From the NCBI GenBank assembly GCA_002314795.1, contig DCHI01000069.1:1-6192 (forward strand): a DNA stretch of 6,192 nucleotides. The letters are read 5' to 3'. The DNA comes from Bacteroidales bacterium UBA1756. GTDB taxonomy: Bacteria > Bacteroidota > Bacteroidia > Bacteroidales > WCHB1-69. A program made the translations under genes and the position numbers. Of the stretch, positions 1 through 6,192 are shown in pieces (within the stretch, counting starts at the first letter, position 1; every line of letters starts with the position of its first letter). The notes below the pieces were generated by a model. The model did no database searches. It was not told the DNA's origin and saw only the letters and a program-made list of their open reading frames with translations.

Positions 1-55
1 TATGTTAACGTATTATCGCAAAAAAAGTGTCAAAGTCAGGAAAGTTCTAATCCAT

Positions 56-85
56 AAAAAAAAGCGACCTGACGGCCGCTTTTTT
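56..85 (-). terminator. Intrinsic (Rho-independent) terminator of the acyl-CoA synthetase gene
   Basis: Read on the minus strand, a hairpin begins about 20 nt after the stop codon of the synthetase gene. GCG at 64-66 pairs with CGC at 77-79. The stem extends through A58-A63 with T80-T85, and after a single A/C mismatch CC (68-69) pairs with GG (74-75) around a TGAC loop. On the minus strand the stem runs into a tract of eight U (complement of A56-A63). Because the plus strand also has six T after the stem, the element could work in both directions and also end any gene reading in from the left. Confidence 0.85.
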
Positions 86-105
86 ATAAATGATTGAAAA
101 TCAGG

Positions 106-2166
106 TTATTTTTCAATTCTGATACGGGCATCTACTGCGGTAATGCTCTTGGACGTTCCCAACAGCGGGTTGAGGTCCATCTCCTTGATTTCGGGAGCAG
201 CTTGTACCAAGGCAGATACGCGAGCCACTGTTTCTGCGAAAAGTTCTTCGTTGACGGGCTCTTGGCCTCTCACGCCCTTCAAAATCTTGTATCCGCGAAG
301 TCCCTTCAACAAATCAAGCGCCTCTGCCTTGTTGACAGGTGCTAACGCCGCCTTGACGTCCTTCATTACTTCTACAAAAATGCCGCCTAAGCCGAAAAGT
401 ACTTGATGTCCGAACTTGGCATCGTAGCTGGCTCCGATGAAAACCTCCGTTCCGAAAAGCATCGGGTACATTTCAACCGCATACGTTTCCGGAATCTTGA
501 TCAGACGGTTGTATTCGCGAACGACCGTCTCTTCGTCTTTGACATTCAGGACAACGCCGCCCACGTCGGATTTGTGAAGCGGGCCGACGACTTTCATTAC
601 TAATGGATATCCGACTTTGCGTGCGAAAGCAACGGCATCGGCTTCTTTGTCCACTTCAACTTCCTGTTTGCGGTTGATACCGGCTGCGTCGAGAAGAGCG
701 CGGATGTCGTCCAGTCCGAGGTAGCCGTTTTCACAGCGTTCAACCACCTTGCGGATAGCAGCTACGTCCACCTGCGGCATTTCCGGATTGATGGGCTGCG
801 GTTTGGGCGTGTTCACCACCTTAGCCAGCGCATTTCCGAAAACACACTCTTCAGGGAAGTTGATACGATGCTTATTTTCAATGAAATCAGCAATTTCGTC
901 TTTTACATTGATGATGGATGGAAGAATCGGGAAGATGGGCTTTTTGCAAGTCTTCATCTTTTCATCCAAAACTTTATAGACTTCAAAATTGGAGAACAGG
1001 CCGGGCGAACCGAAAATAACGGCCATAGCATCGATGTTGTCCAGTTTGTTTTCACAATAATCGATGATGGTTCCGAGTTGTTCGGCGGTGCCGGTAGCCA
1101 GGAAGTCAATCGGGTTTCCGACGGAGGAGCCCGGGAACAGTTTGGTGAGGAGTTCTTCTACGACGGGGCCTTCCAAGTGAGGAATTTCCAATCCGTTGTT
1201 GGAAAGAACGTCGGTCAACATAACGGCGGGGCCGCCTGCGTGCGTGATGATTCCGATGCGTTTGCCTTTTACTTCGGGATGCATAAAGATGGCACAAACC
1301 GTGGTGAGTTCTTGGCGGTTGTGGCAACGGACGATACCGGCCTTGCGGAAAAGTGCATCCACGGCAACGTCGGATGTGGCGAGTGCTCCCGTGTGTGACG
1401 AAGCGGCGCGGCTGCCCGCGGCGGAACCTCCCGACTTGATGGCCGCTATTTTGCAACCTTTGCTAATCAAGGAAGTAGCGTGTTTCAAGAGTTTGCGAGG
1501 ATTGCGGATATTCTCCATATAAAGCATAATCACGTGCGAACTCTTTTCGGCATCAAAAGTTTCGTCAAGGTGTTCGAGCACTTCTTCGATACCCATCTGT
1601 GCAGAGTTGCCAACAGCCCATACACTATTGAAACTCAAACCGTTGGTGATCCCGTATTCTTTGATGAAAACAGCGGTGGCACCGGAGCCGGTGATGAAAT
1701 CAACGCCTTTGGAGCTGAGCGGAGGAATCGGTGTGTCGAATGCCCCGTTGTAGTTCGTGTTGAGGAAACCGGTACAGTTCGGACCAATCAAACTGCCTCC
1801 CACGCTGTTGATGGTATCAACAATGTGCTTTTCGTATTCGGCACCTTGTGCGTTTTCCTCTGAAAAACCCGCGGAAATGATGATGAATCCACGTGTGTTT
1901 TTGTCGTGAACCAAAGTGTCAACCGTTGCGGGACAGTATTTGGCAGCAATCGCCAAAACGGCGCAGTCAACTTCGGGAAGTTCTTCCACTTTAGCGTAGC
2001 AATGAATGCCTTGAACTTCCGTCTCTTTCGGATTAACTGCATAGACTTTCCCTTTGAAAGGACTTGAAAGCAAGTTCTTTAAGAGTTTTCCACCAGGTTT
2101 GTGGACATCATTGGATGCCCCAACGATAACGATACTTTGAGGATTTAATAATTTTGGATTAATCAT
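106..2166 (-). CDS. Acyl-CoA synthetase (NDP/ADP-forming), fused alpha-beta subunits
   Basis: This 686-residue protein is a complete single-chain ADP-forming acetyl/acyl-CoA synthetase (ACD; acyl-CoA + ADP + Pi = acid + CoA + ATP), a cytoplasmic enzyme that conserves energy at the end of fermentation. Domain order is a CoA-binding Rossmann domain (about 5-125, with VGASN near 15-19 and IGPNCTG at 127-133), two succinyl-CoA-synthetase-like domains (about 150-450), and a C-terminal ATP-grasp domain (about 465-686). H258 in SSHTGAL is the expected phosphohistidine of the alpha part and H531 in PLHKSDVGGV is that of the beta part. E218 lies where the family has a conserved glutamate, and E662/D664/N666 (EMDLNP) fit the ATP-grasp metal site. 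Length is normal for the fused form. The ATG at 2164-2166 is the family-typical start, preceded by an A/T-rich leader without Shine-Dalgarno. No partner oxidoreductase gene is adjacent, so the acyl substrate (acetyl, branched-chain or aryl) cannot be read from context. Confidence 0.93.
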   Translation of the reverse strand: MINPKLLNPQSIVIVGASNDVHKPGGKLLKNLLSSPFKGKVYAVNPKETEVQGIHCYAKVEELPEVDCAVLAIAAKYCPATVDTLVHDKNTRGFIIISAGFSEENAQGAEYEKHIVDTINSVGGSLIGPNCTGFLNTNYNGAFDTPIPPLSSKGVDFITGSGATAVFIKEYGITNGLSFNSVWAVGNSAQMGIEEVLEHLDETFDAEKSSHVIMLYMENIRNPRKLLKHATSLISKGCKIAAIKSGGSAAGSRAASSHTGALATSDVAVDALFRKAGIVRCHNRQELTTVCAIFMHPEVKGKRIGIITHAGGPAVMLTDVLSNNGLEIPHLEGPVVEELLTKLFPGSSVGNPIDFLATGTAEQLGTIIDYCENKLDNIDAMAVIFGSPGLFSNFEVYKVLDEKMKTCKKPIFPILPSIINVKDEIADFIENKHRINFPEECVFGNALAKVVNTPKPQPINPEMPQVDVAAIRKVVERCENGYLGLDDIRALLDAAGINRKQEVEVDKEADAVAFARKVGYPLVMKVVGPLHKSDVGGVVLNVKDEETVVREYNRLIKIPETYAVEMYPMLFGTEVFIGASYDAKFGHQVLFGLGGIFVEVMKDVKAALAPVNKAEALDLLKGLRGYKILKGVRGQEPVNEELFAETVARVSALVQAAPEIKEMDLNPLLGTSKSITAVDARIRIEK

Positions 2167-2251
2167 ATATTTATTTTTATAATTGATTTTTCAACTATTA
2201 AATTATGTGTAAAGAAGTTAAATCTTTCCTTCGTCCGTTCCCAAAACGGCG

Positions 2252-2288
2252 GCAAATTTACGGATTTTTTGCGAAAGGGAAAGGCAAA
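2252..2288 (-). promoter_or_regulatory. Bacteroidota-type promoter for the acyl-CoA synthetase gene
   Basis: On the minus strand, positions 2260-2252 read TAAATTTGC, a full match to the Bacteroidota -7 consensus TAnnTTTG. A TTTG at 2288-2285 could be the -33 element, but the 24-bp spacer is longer than the usual 19-21 bp, so that half is weak. Transcription would start near 2245-2247 and leave a leader of about 80 nt. The leader begins close to a small hairpin, CCGTT (2235-2239) with AACGG (2245-2249). Confidence 0.55.
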
Positions 2289-2305
2289 ACTTTTGCTATC
2301 TTTGC
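2268..2305 (+). promoter_or_regulatory. Bacteroidota-type promoter for the S8 protease gene
   Basis: TATCTTTGC at 2297-2305 is a full match to the TAnnTTTG -7 box. TTTG at 2268-2271, the end of a T-run, is a candidate -33 element with a 25-bp spacer, longer than usual. The start of transcription would fall about 6-8 bp past the box, giving a very short leader before the ATG at 2326. This position also rules out the in-frame TTG at 2269 as the translation start, because it lies upstream of the promoter core. Confidence 0.6.
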
Positions 2306-2325
2306 GCCCGCTAAAAATCTTTCAG

Positions 2326-4338
2326 ATGAAAAAATTTATTCTTTTGTTACTCATTATTGTTGAGGTAGTGAACCTGTCGGCTCAAGATTGCTGCTGGGTG
2401 TTTTTTACCGATAAACACGATTGCTCTTTTGCCCCCTACGATTATTTTGATTCCAAAGCCATCGAACGCCGTCAACGCCAAGGTATTCCGTTGTTCGACA
2501 GCACCGATTTCCCGGTCAACGAGTCCTACTCGGCGGCGGTTTCCGCATTTTCCGAAGAATTGATTGGAACATCTCGCTGGCTCAATGCCGTGGCTGTCAA
2601 TACGTTTCATATTGATGAAATAAAAAGATTGCCCTTTGTCCGCGCCGTCTCTTTGATTGAATCCTCGTTTACCCCCGCATCTGTTTCAGAGTCATTGGAC
2701 TCCACCGAATGGATGAACATTTCTGAAACAAAGTTGTTTCCTCAGTTGCAGCGGATGCAGGGCGAGCAATTTGTGAAAAATGGTTTGGACGGAAAAGGTG
2801 TCCGCATTGCGGTTTTAGACGGCGGTTTCCGGCTTGCGGACAAACATAGCGCCTTTCAACATTTGCGTGATAATCAACAAATTATAGCAACTTACAATTT
2901 TCCTTTGAAGCAAGTAGATGTTTATGGCTGGGATTCGCACGGCACGATGGTGCTGAGTTGCATTGCGGGGATGAATGGGGACACGAAAATCGGCTTAGCA
3001 ACTGGTGCCGAATTTTTGCTTGCTCGTACCGAAGTGGCTCTGGAGCCGCGTAAGGAGGAGGTCTGGTGGATGATGGGAATGGAGTGGGCGGACCGCAACG
3101 GCGCCGATATCATCAATAGTTCGCTCGGTTATGGAAAAGACCGTTACAATCCGGAAGATATGGATGGTACTTCTTTGGTGGCGCGTGCCGCTAATATAGC
3201 CGCCTCCAAAGGTATACTGGTCTGTAACTCAATGGGTAACGAAGGTGATGACCGGACGTGGCTCACTGTCATCACTCCCGCCGATGCCGACAGCGTGCTT
3301 TCCGTTGGCGGCATCAATGAAGATGATACGCCGTGCAGTTTTACCTCGGTGGGCCCTACTGCCGACGGACGCCTGAAACCAAATGTTTCTGCGTATGGCC
3401 ACGCATTTGTCGCCAACCCGTCCGGAGCTGATCGTTATACTTACGCCTACGGGACATCGTTCTCCAGTCCGCTTGTCGCCGGATTCGCGGCCTGCGCGTG
3501 GCAGTCACATCGCCAGTGGACAAATATGCAACTGAAATCCGAATTGGAACATTCCGGTGATTTGTACCCGCATTATAATTATGTACGTGGTTTCGGCGTT
3601 CCGCAGGCATCTTATTTTGTTCAAAACCAGTCAATTACTTTGAAAGATACTTCATTCCTCACCACGCCGGGCGATTCGTCTGGAACGGCGTTACAAATGG
3701 TCGCGACCAAGTGGGGAGTCAATGCAAAATATAATTTGGTTCCGTACCTTTCTTGGGGCTTCGTTTTTCCTTCCAATCTAAATAACACGTTCCCAGTTAA
3801 TTACGGAAAATCCGAAAGCATTGTTTTCGGTCTTCGTTTCAAAGGAAATATTTGCAAATGGTACAGTCTTGGTGTCGCTGCCGAAATAGGAGCCACGTGG
3901 TACAATTTAAAGGAGCCGCGTCCTGATGGAAATGAAGCGGATTTACTCCGTTATTTCAATACGCTAAAGAAGGAGAATATCCGCGTAAGTTTCTTAGTAG
4001 GTGAATTTTACCAGCGTTTCCGTTGTGTCCCCGGCGGATTGTTCGGCTATGGTTTTTATGTTGATATGGGCGTTTTCGCTGGATGGAACTTTGCCGCACG
4101 CCACAAAACCGTCTCCGACAACAGTGATTTCCCGATTACGGTGCTGACGCCGGCAAAAGCCATCAACCCTTTTCAGTGGGGCGTGCGCGGCCGTATCGGT
4201 TTTGACATCGTCAGCATCTTCGTCCAGTACCGCATCAGTCGCCTCGATGTAGATAAAACGGGGTTGGGAACGTATTGGAACCGTGAACTTCCTGATTGGG
4301 AGGCGGGACTTCAGCTGGTCTTGCCTATCGGAAAGTAG
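2326..4338 (+). CDS. Secreted subtilisin-like (S8) serine protease with C-terminal beta-barrel-like domain
   Basis: The 670-residue protein is an exported S8 peptidase. Residues 1-20 form a Sec signal peptide (MKKF, a leucine/isoleucine core, then LSAQ). Residues 22-115 resemble the propeptide-like region of Bacteroidota S8 proteases (WVFFTDK, AIERRQRQGI, TSRWLNAVAV). The catalytic domain spans about 155-430 with D165 (VLDGGF), H205 (DSHGTMV), oxyanion N305 (GNEG) and S378 (YGTSFSSP), so the triad is intact. From about 450 to 670 there are roughly eight alternating hydrophobic, aromatic-rich strands (for example 497-508, 513-526, 552-565, 573-590, 616-638) ending in DWEAGLQLVLPIGK. This resembles a small outer-membrane beta-barrel, and no type IX sorting domain is recognisable. 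The ATG at 2326 is chosen over an upstream in-frame TTG because it starts the signal peptide and follows the -7 box. The likely location is the outer membrane with the protease outside or in the periplasm; orientation and substrate are unknown. Confidence 0.88.
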   Translation: MKKFILLLLIIVEVVNLSAQDCCWVFFTDKHDCSFAPYDYFDSKAIERRQRQGIPLFDSTDFPVNESYSAAVSAFSEELIGTSRWLNAVAVNTFHIDEIKRLPFVRAVSLIESSFTPASVSESLDSTEWMNISETKLFPQLQRMQGEQFVKNGLDGKGVRIAVLDGGFRLADKHSAFQHLRDNQQIIATYNFPLKQVDVYGWDSHGTMVLSCIAGMNGDTKIGLATGAEFLLARTEVALEPRKEEVWWMMGMEWADRNGADIINSSLGYGKDRYNPEDMDGTSLVARAANIAASKGILVCNSMGNEGDDRTWLTVITPADADSVLSVGGINEDDTPCSFTSVGPTADGRLKPNVSAYGHAFVANPSGADRYTYAYGTSFSSPLVAGFAACAWQSHRQWTNMQLKSELEHSGDLYPHYNYVRGFGVPQASYFVQNQSITLKDTSFLTTPGDSSGTALQMVATKWGVNAKYNLVPYLSWGFVFPSNLNNTFPVNYGKSESIVFGLRFKGNICKWYSLGVAAEIGATWYNLKEPRPDGNEADLLRYFNTLKKENIRVSFLVGEFYQRFRCVPGGLFGYGFYVDMGVFAGWNFAARHKTVSDNSDFPITVLTPAKAINPFQWGVRGRIGFDIVSIFVQYRISRLDVDKTGLGTYWNRELPDWEAGLQLVLPIGK

Positions 4339-4376
4339 TTCCTATATATATATTGTATAATTTTAAAACAAAAAGT

Positions 4377-5768
4377 ATGGAATCTTCAACTGATACCCAG
4401 AAATCGCGCAGAAAACGGGCTTGGGCGCTTCTTATCTTTCGGAAAATCAGGTCTTTGCTGAGCATTGAAGACGACACGGACATACAAGCGACCATCGCCT
4501 CCATTCAAAAATCAGTTGAGTTTCGCGGAATCAATGTGTGGATTTTGTTTTTTGCCATCATTATTGCTTCCATCGGGTTGAATGTCAACTCCACCGCCGT
4601 CATCATTGGCGCAATGTTGATTTCTCCGCTGATGGGACCTATCAACGGATTGGGTCTTGCCGTCGGAACCTTTGATATGGAATTGCTTCGTAAATCATTT
4701 CGCAACTTAGGACTTATGGTTTGTATAAGTCTTTTTGCTTCAATGATTTACTTTCTGATTTCGCCACTGAGTGATGCCCAATCAGAGTTGCTTGCCCGTA
4801 CTCGCCCCACCATTTTCGATGTCTTGATTGCCATTTTCGGAGGATTAGCGGGAATTGTCGCCTCCTCTCGAAAGGAGCAGCCTTTTACGATTATCTCCGG
4901 CGTTGCCATTGCTACTGCCTTGATGCCTCCTTTGTGTACGGCCGGTTTCGGGTTGGCCACGTTCCAATTCCGTTACTTCTTCGGCGCCATCTATCTGTTT
5001 TTCATCAATTCCTTTTTTATTGCATTCGCTACTTTCGTGATTGTCAGGTATTTGAAATTTCCAATTGTCAAATTTGTCAATCCACAACGAGAAAAACTCG
5101 TTAAGCGAAGTATCATCGTTTTTGCACTTATCGTGATGATTCCCAGTCTCTTTACGGCCATTAGTGTGATAAAGGAGGAAGCATTTTACACGCAGGTATC
5201 CAAGTATGTGACGGCGGTTCAAACAAGCGAATCCCTGAAAGATGTCCAGCTAATCCGTTATGAAAAGACATATAATAAGAAGGCTCCGGTGTTGACGCTT
5301 ACTTTTGTCGGGGACGAACTGTCTCAAAATCAAATCGATTCGCTCCACCATTTGTTGGCAGTTGATTACGGATTGGCCTCGACGCAACTTCAGATCAAGC
5401 AGGCCAGTCACGTGGTCGAGGCGGGCACGGAGGTCAATGTTTTGGGCGATATGCTTGCGTTGCGCGAACGCCAGATTCAGGAGCAAAAAAATGAAATTCA
5501 ACAACTTAAAGACTCGATTTCCGTTGCTTCGGGCTATGCCTTTGTGGAGGTAGCAAAAAATGTATGTGAAAAGTACAAAGGATTGATTGGCGAAATCTCC
5601 ATCTCCAACAGTGTTTACGTGGATTCCAAAACAGGGGAGGAGCGTGAAATCCCCACGGTATATGTCCGAATGACTGATGGCACTGCCAAGAATCGTGTCC
5701 GTGGCGAACTCTCCGAGTGGCTCCCGTTGTTGCTCGGTGTCGATAATGTCCGTATCATAATGGAGTGA
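4377..5768 (+). CDS. DUF389 family (TIGR00341-like) integral membrane protein
   Basis: This 463-residue inner-membrane protein belongs to the DUF389 family, whose biochemical function is not established. A basic N-terminus (residues 8-25) precedes about seven hydrophobic segments: 52-69, 72-95, 111-129, 146-162, 169-190, 199-223 and 243-264. The family hallmark is the stretch around NSTAVIIGAMLISPLMGPI (71-89), and ALMPPLC (181-187) is a second conserved motif. The hydrophilic tail (265-463) has two small alpha/beta-looking parts (about 285-345 and 385-463) joined by a charged, Gln/Glu-rich probable coiled coil (358-380). The ATG at 4377 is preferred over upstream in-frame starts because those lie inside the protease gene and add an unrelated sequence. 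Its A-rich leader lacks a Shine-Dalgarno, as is normal for Bacteroidota. The 38-bp gap behind the protease has no terminator, so co-transcription is likely. The gap is very A/T-rich (TATATATATATTG), so a weak internal promoter cannot be excluded. Transport or sensing roles would be guesses. Confidence 0.9.
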   Translation: MESSTDTQKSRRKRAWALLIFRKIRSLLSIEDDTDIQATIASIQKSVEFRGINVWILFFAIIIASIGLNVNSTAVIIGAMLISPLMGPINGLGLAVGTFDMELLRKSFRNLGLMVCISLFASMIYFLISPLSDAQSELLARTRPTIFDVLIAIFGGLAGIVASSRKEQPFTIISGVAIATALMPPLCTAGFGLATFQFRYFFGAIYLFFINSFFIAFATFVIVRYLKFPIVKFVNPQREKLVKRSIIVFALIVMIPSLFTAISVIKEEAFYTQVSKYVTAVQTSESLKDVQLIRYEKTYNKKAPVLTLTFVGDELSQNQIDSLHHLLAVDYGLASTQLQIKQASHVVEAGTEVNVLGDMLALRERQIQEQKNEIQQLKDSISVASGYAFVEVAKNVCEKYKGLIGEISISNSVYVDSKTGEEREIPTVYVRMTDGTAKNRVRGELSEWLPLLLGVDNVRIIME

Positions 5769-5771
5769 AAT

Positions 5772-5797
5772 TTCGACTTTGGACCTTCGACTTTGGA
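5772..5797. repeat. Short direct repeat TTCGACTTTGGA x2
   Basis: The 12-mer TTCGACTTTGGA occurs at 5772-5783 and again at 5786-5797, separated by CC, giving a 14-bp period. It begins three bases after the DUF389 stop codon and lies upstream of the larger array, with which it shares only a CTTCG-rich flavour. Confidence 0.8.
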
Positions 5798-5866
5798 TTA
5801 ACTGCTAGTCGTTCACCGATTTCTCTCCGTTTCTTAGTCCCTTCGTCCTGTAGTGCAGCGTTCTTC

Positions 5867-5898
5867 CCCCGCACTGCGGACTTCGTCCTTGTACGGGG
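5867..5898. other. Hairpin in repeat copy A (repeated at 6006-6036 and 6092-6123)
   Basis: CCCCG (5867-5871) pairs with CGGGG (5894-5898). After one C/A mismatch AC pairs with GT, and an inner GGAC/GTCC stem closes a TTC loop. Copy C (6092-6123) is identical here. Copy B (6006-6036) lacks one G, which shortens the inner stem to GAC/GTC. The fold was derived by eye and no energy was computed. Confidence 0.6.
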
Positions 5899-5954
5899 TT
5901 ACCGAGGTGCGGCCTCTCCGAGGCTGACGGGGCTTCAGCTGCCCGGCGGAGGGC

Positions 5955-5986
5955 CTTCGTCTCTTCGTCTCTTCGTCCCTTCGTCC
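5955..5986. repeat. Tandem 8-bp microrepeat CTTCGTCY x4
   Basis: Four consecutive octamers read CTTCGTCT, CTTCGTCT, CTTCGTCC and CTTCGTCC. They bridge the end of repeat copy A and the leader of copy B. Only the last unit and a fragment of the previous one have a counterpart before copy A, so copy number appears to have changed, most likely by replication slippage. Confidence 0.8.
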
Positions 5987-6192
5987 TGTAGTGCGGCGTT
6001 CGCCTCCCCGCACTGCGACTTCGTCCTTGTACGGGGTTACGGATGTGCGGCCTCTCCGAGGCTGACGGGGCTTCAGCTGCCTGGCGGAGGGCCCCGCACT
6101 GCGGACTTCGTCCTTGTACGGGGTTAGTGAGATGCAGCCTCTCCGAGGCTGACGGGGCTTCAGCTGCCGAGACTTTTCAAAAAACTGTGTCA

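Larger units (their letters stand above)
5839..6168. repeat. Array of three imperfect GC-rich structured repeats
   Basis: A core of 88-89 bp occurs at 5867-5955 (A) and 6006-6093 (B), followed by a shorter copy at 6092-6168 (C, 77 bp). The core has two conserved modules, CCCCGCACTGC...GTACGGGG (about 32 bp) and GCCTCTCCGAGGC...CAGCTGCC (about 32 bp). They are joined by a short linker that differs in every copy. Copies A and B are each preceded by a 28-29 bp leader starting CCCTTCGTCCTGTAGTGC (5839-5866 and 5977-6005), giving a 138-139 bp period; copy C follows B directly without the leader and lacks the GGCGGAGGGCC end. By hand count copy A is about 72% G+C, well above the flanking genes. The copies are too long and lack unique spacers for a CRISPR array. 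Confidence 0.85.
5769..6192. other. Non-coding region with GC-rich repeats at the right end of the window
   Basis: These 424 bases after the DUF389 stop codon contain no credible gene. The one long open frame here (GTG at 5765 to a stop at 6127) simply reads through the repeats, giving the peptide motif FVLVRGY..AASPRLTGLQLPGG more than once. It has no recognisable domain and overlaps the end of the DUF389 gene. Contents in order are a 14-bp-period direct repeat (5772-5797), a unique spacer, a GC-rich repeat array (5839-6168) and an A/T-rich tail. No classical hairpin-plus-T-run terminator is visible for the upstream pair; the array hairpins may serve instead. Confidence 0.75.

Noticed and set aside
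1..55. AAAAAAAGTGTCA near the left edge versus AAAAAACTGTGTCA at the right edge as possible terminal repeats of a mobile element
   Set aside because: The match is short, low in complexity and imperfect, sits at arbitrary window edges, and the genes between are ordinary with no transposase.
868..1398. 176-residue plus-strand open frame opposite the acyl-CoA synthetase
   Set aside because: It is antisense to a well-conserved enzyme with all catalytic motifs in the other frame and resembles no known family.
2228..2236. CCTTCGTCC in the divergent intergenic region, matching a piece of the right-end array
   Set aside because: A single 9-bp match with no further similarity around it is most simply chance.
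2269..2325. Upstream TTG start adding 19 residues to the protease
   Set aside because: It would place the promoter -7 box inside the coding region and put a basic stretch before a textbook signal peptide that begins at the ATG at 2326.
4339..4376. TATAATTTTA as a separate promoter for the DUF389 gene
   Set aside because: It lacks the final G of TAnnTTTG and has no credible -33 element; in such A/T-rich sequence the partial match is expected by chance.
5765..6127. 120-residue open frame starting with GTG at the end of the DUF389 gene
   Set aside because: It reads through non-coding repeats, overlaps the DUF389 stop, begins with GTG and has no recognisable domain; its repetition reflects the DNA repeat.
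5839..6168. CRISPR array
   Set aside because: Units are 77-89 bp, copies B and C abut without a spacer, and the stretch between A and B is itself a repeat; no cas genes are present.

Overview
The window looks like chromosomal DNA from a member of the Bacteroidota, probably order Bacteroidales. Three things point there. The intergenic region between the first two genes carries TAnnTTTGC -7 boxes, the promoter signature of that phylum. Start codons follow A/T-rich leaders with no Shine-Dalgarno sequence. The secreted protease has the N-terminal architecture of Bacteroidota S8 proteases. The assignment is inference; there is no rRNA or tRNA in the window.

Layout from left to right. Positions 1-105 are non-coding and hold an intrinsic terminator (56-85) for the first gene. 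Positions 106-2166 (minus strand) encode a full-length fused alpha-beta ADP-forming acyl-CoA synthetase, which makes ATP from acyl-CoA. Positions 2167-2325 are a divergent intergenic region with two back-to-back Bacteroidota-type promoters. Positions 2326-4338 (plus) encode an exported subtilisin-like protease whose C-terminal ~220 residues resemble a small outer-membrane beta-barrel rather than the usual type IX secretion sorting domain. After a 38-bp gap, positions 4377-5768 (plus) encode a DUF389 multi-pass membrane protein of unknown function, plausibly co-transcribed with the protease. Positions 5769-6192 contain no credible gene; they hold a GC-rich array of imperfect repeats able to form hairpins, preceded by a short 14-bp-period direct repeat.

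The synthetase is a stand-alone energy-metabolism gene and shares only its promoter region with the rightward pair. The protease and DUF389 protein may form a two-gene envelope operon, but nothing in the sequence ties their functions together. The two items most worth following up are the protease/barrel fusion, which is autotransporter-like in layout, and the structured repeat array at the right end.
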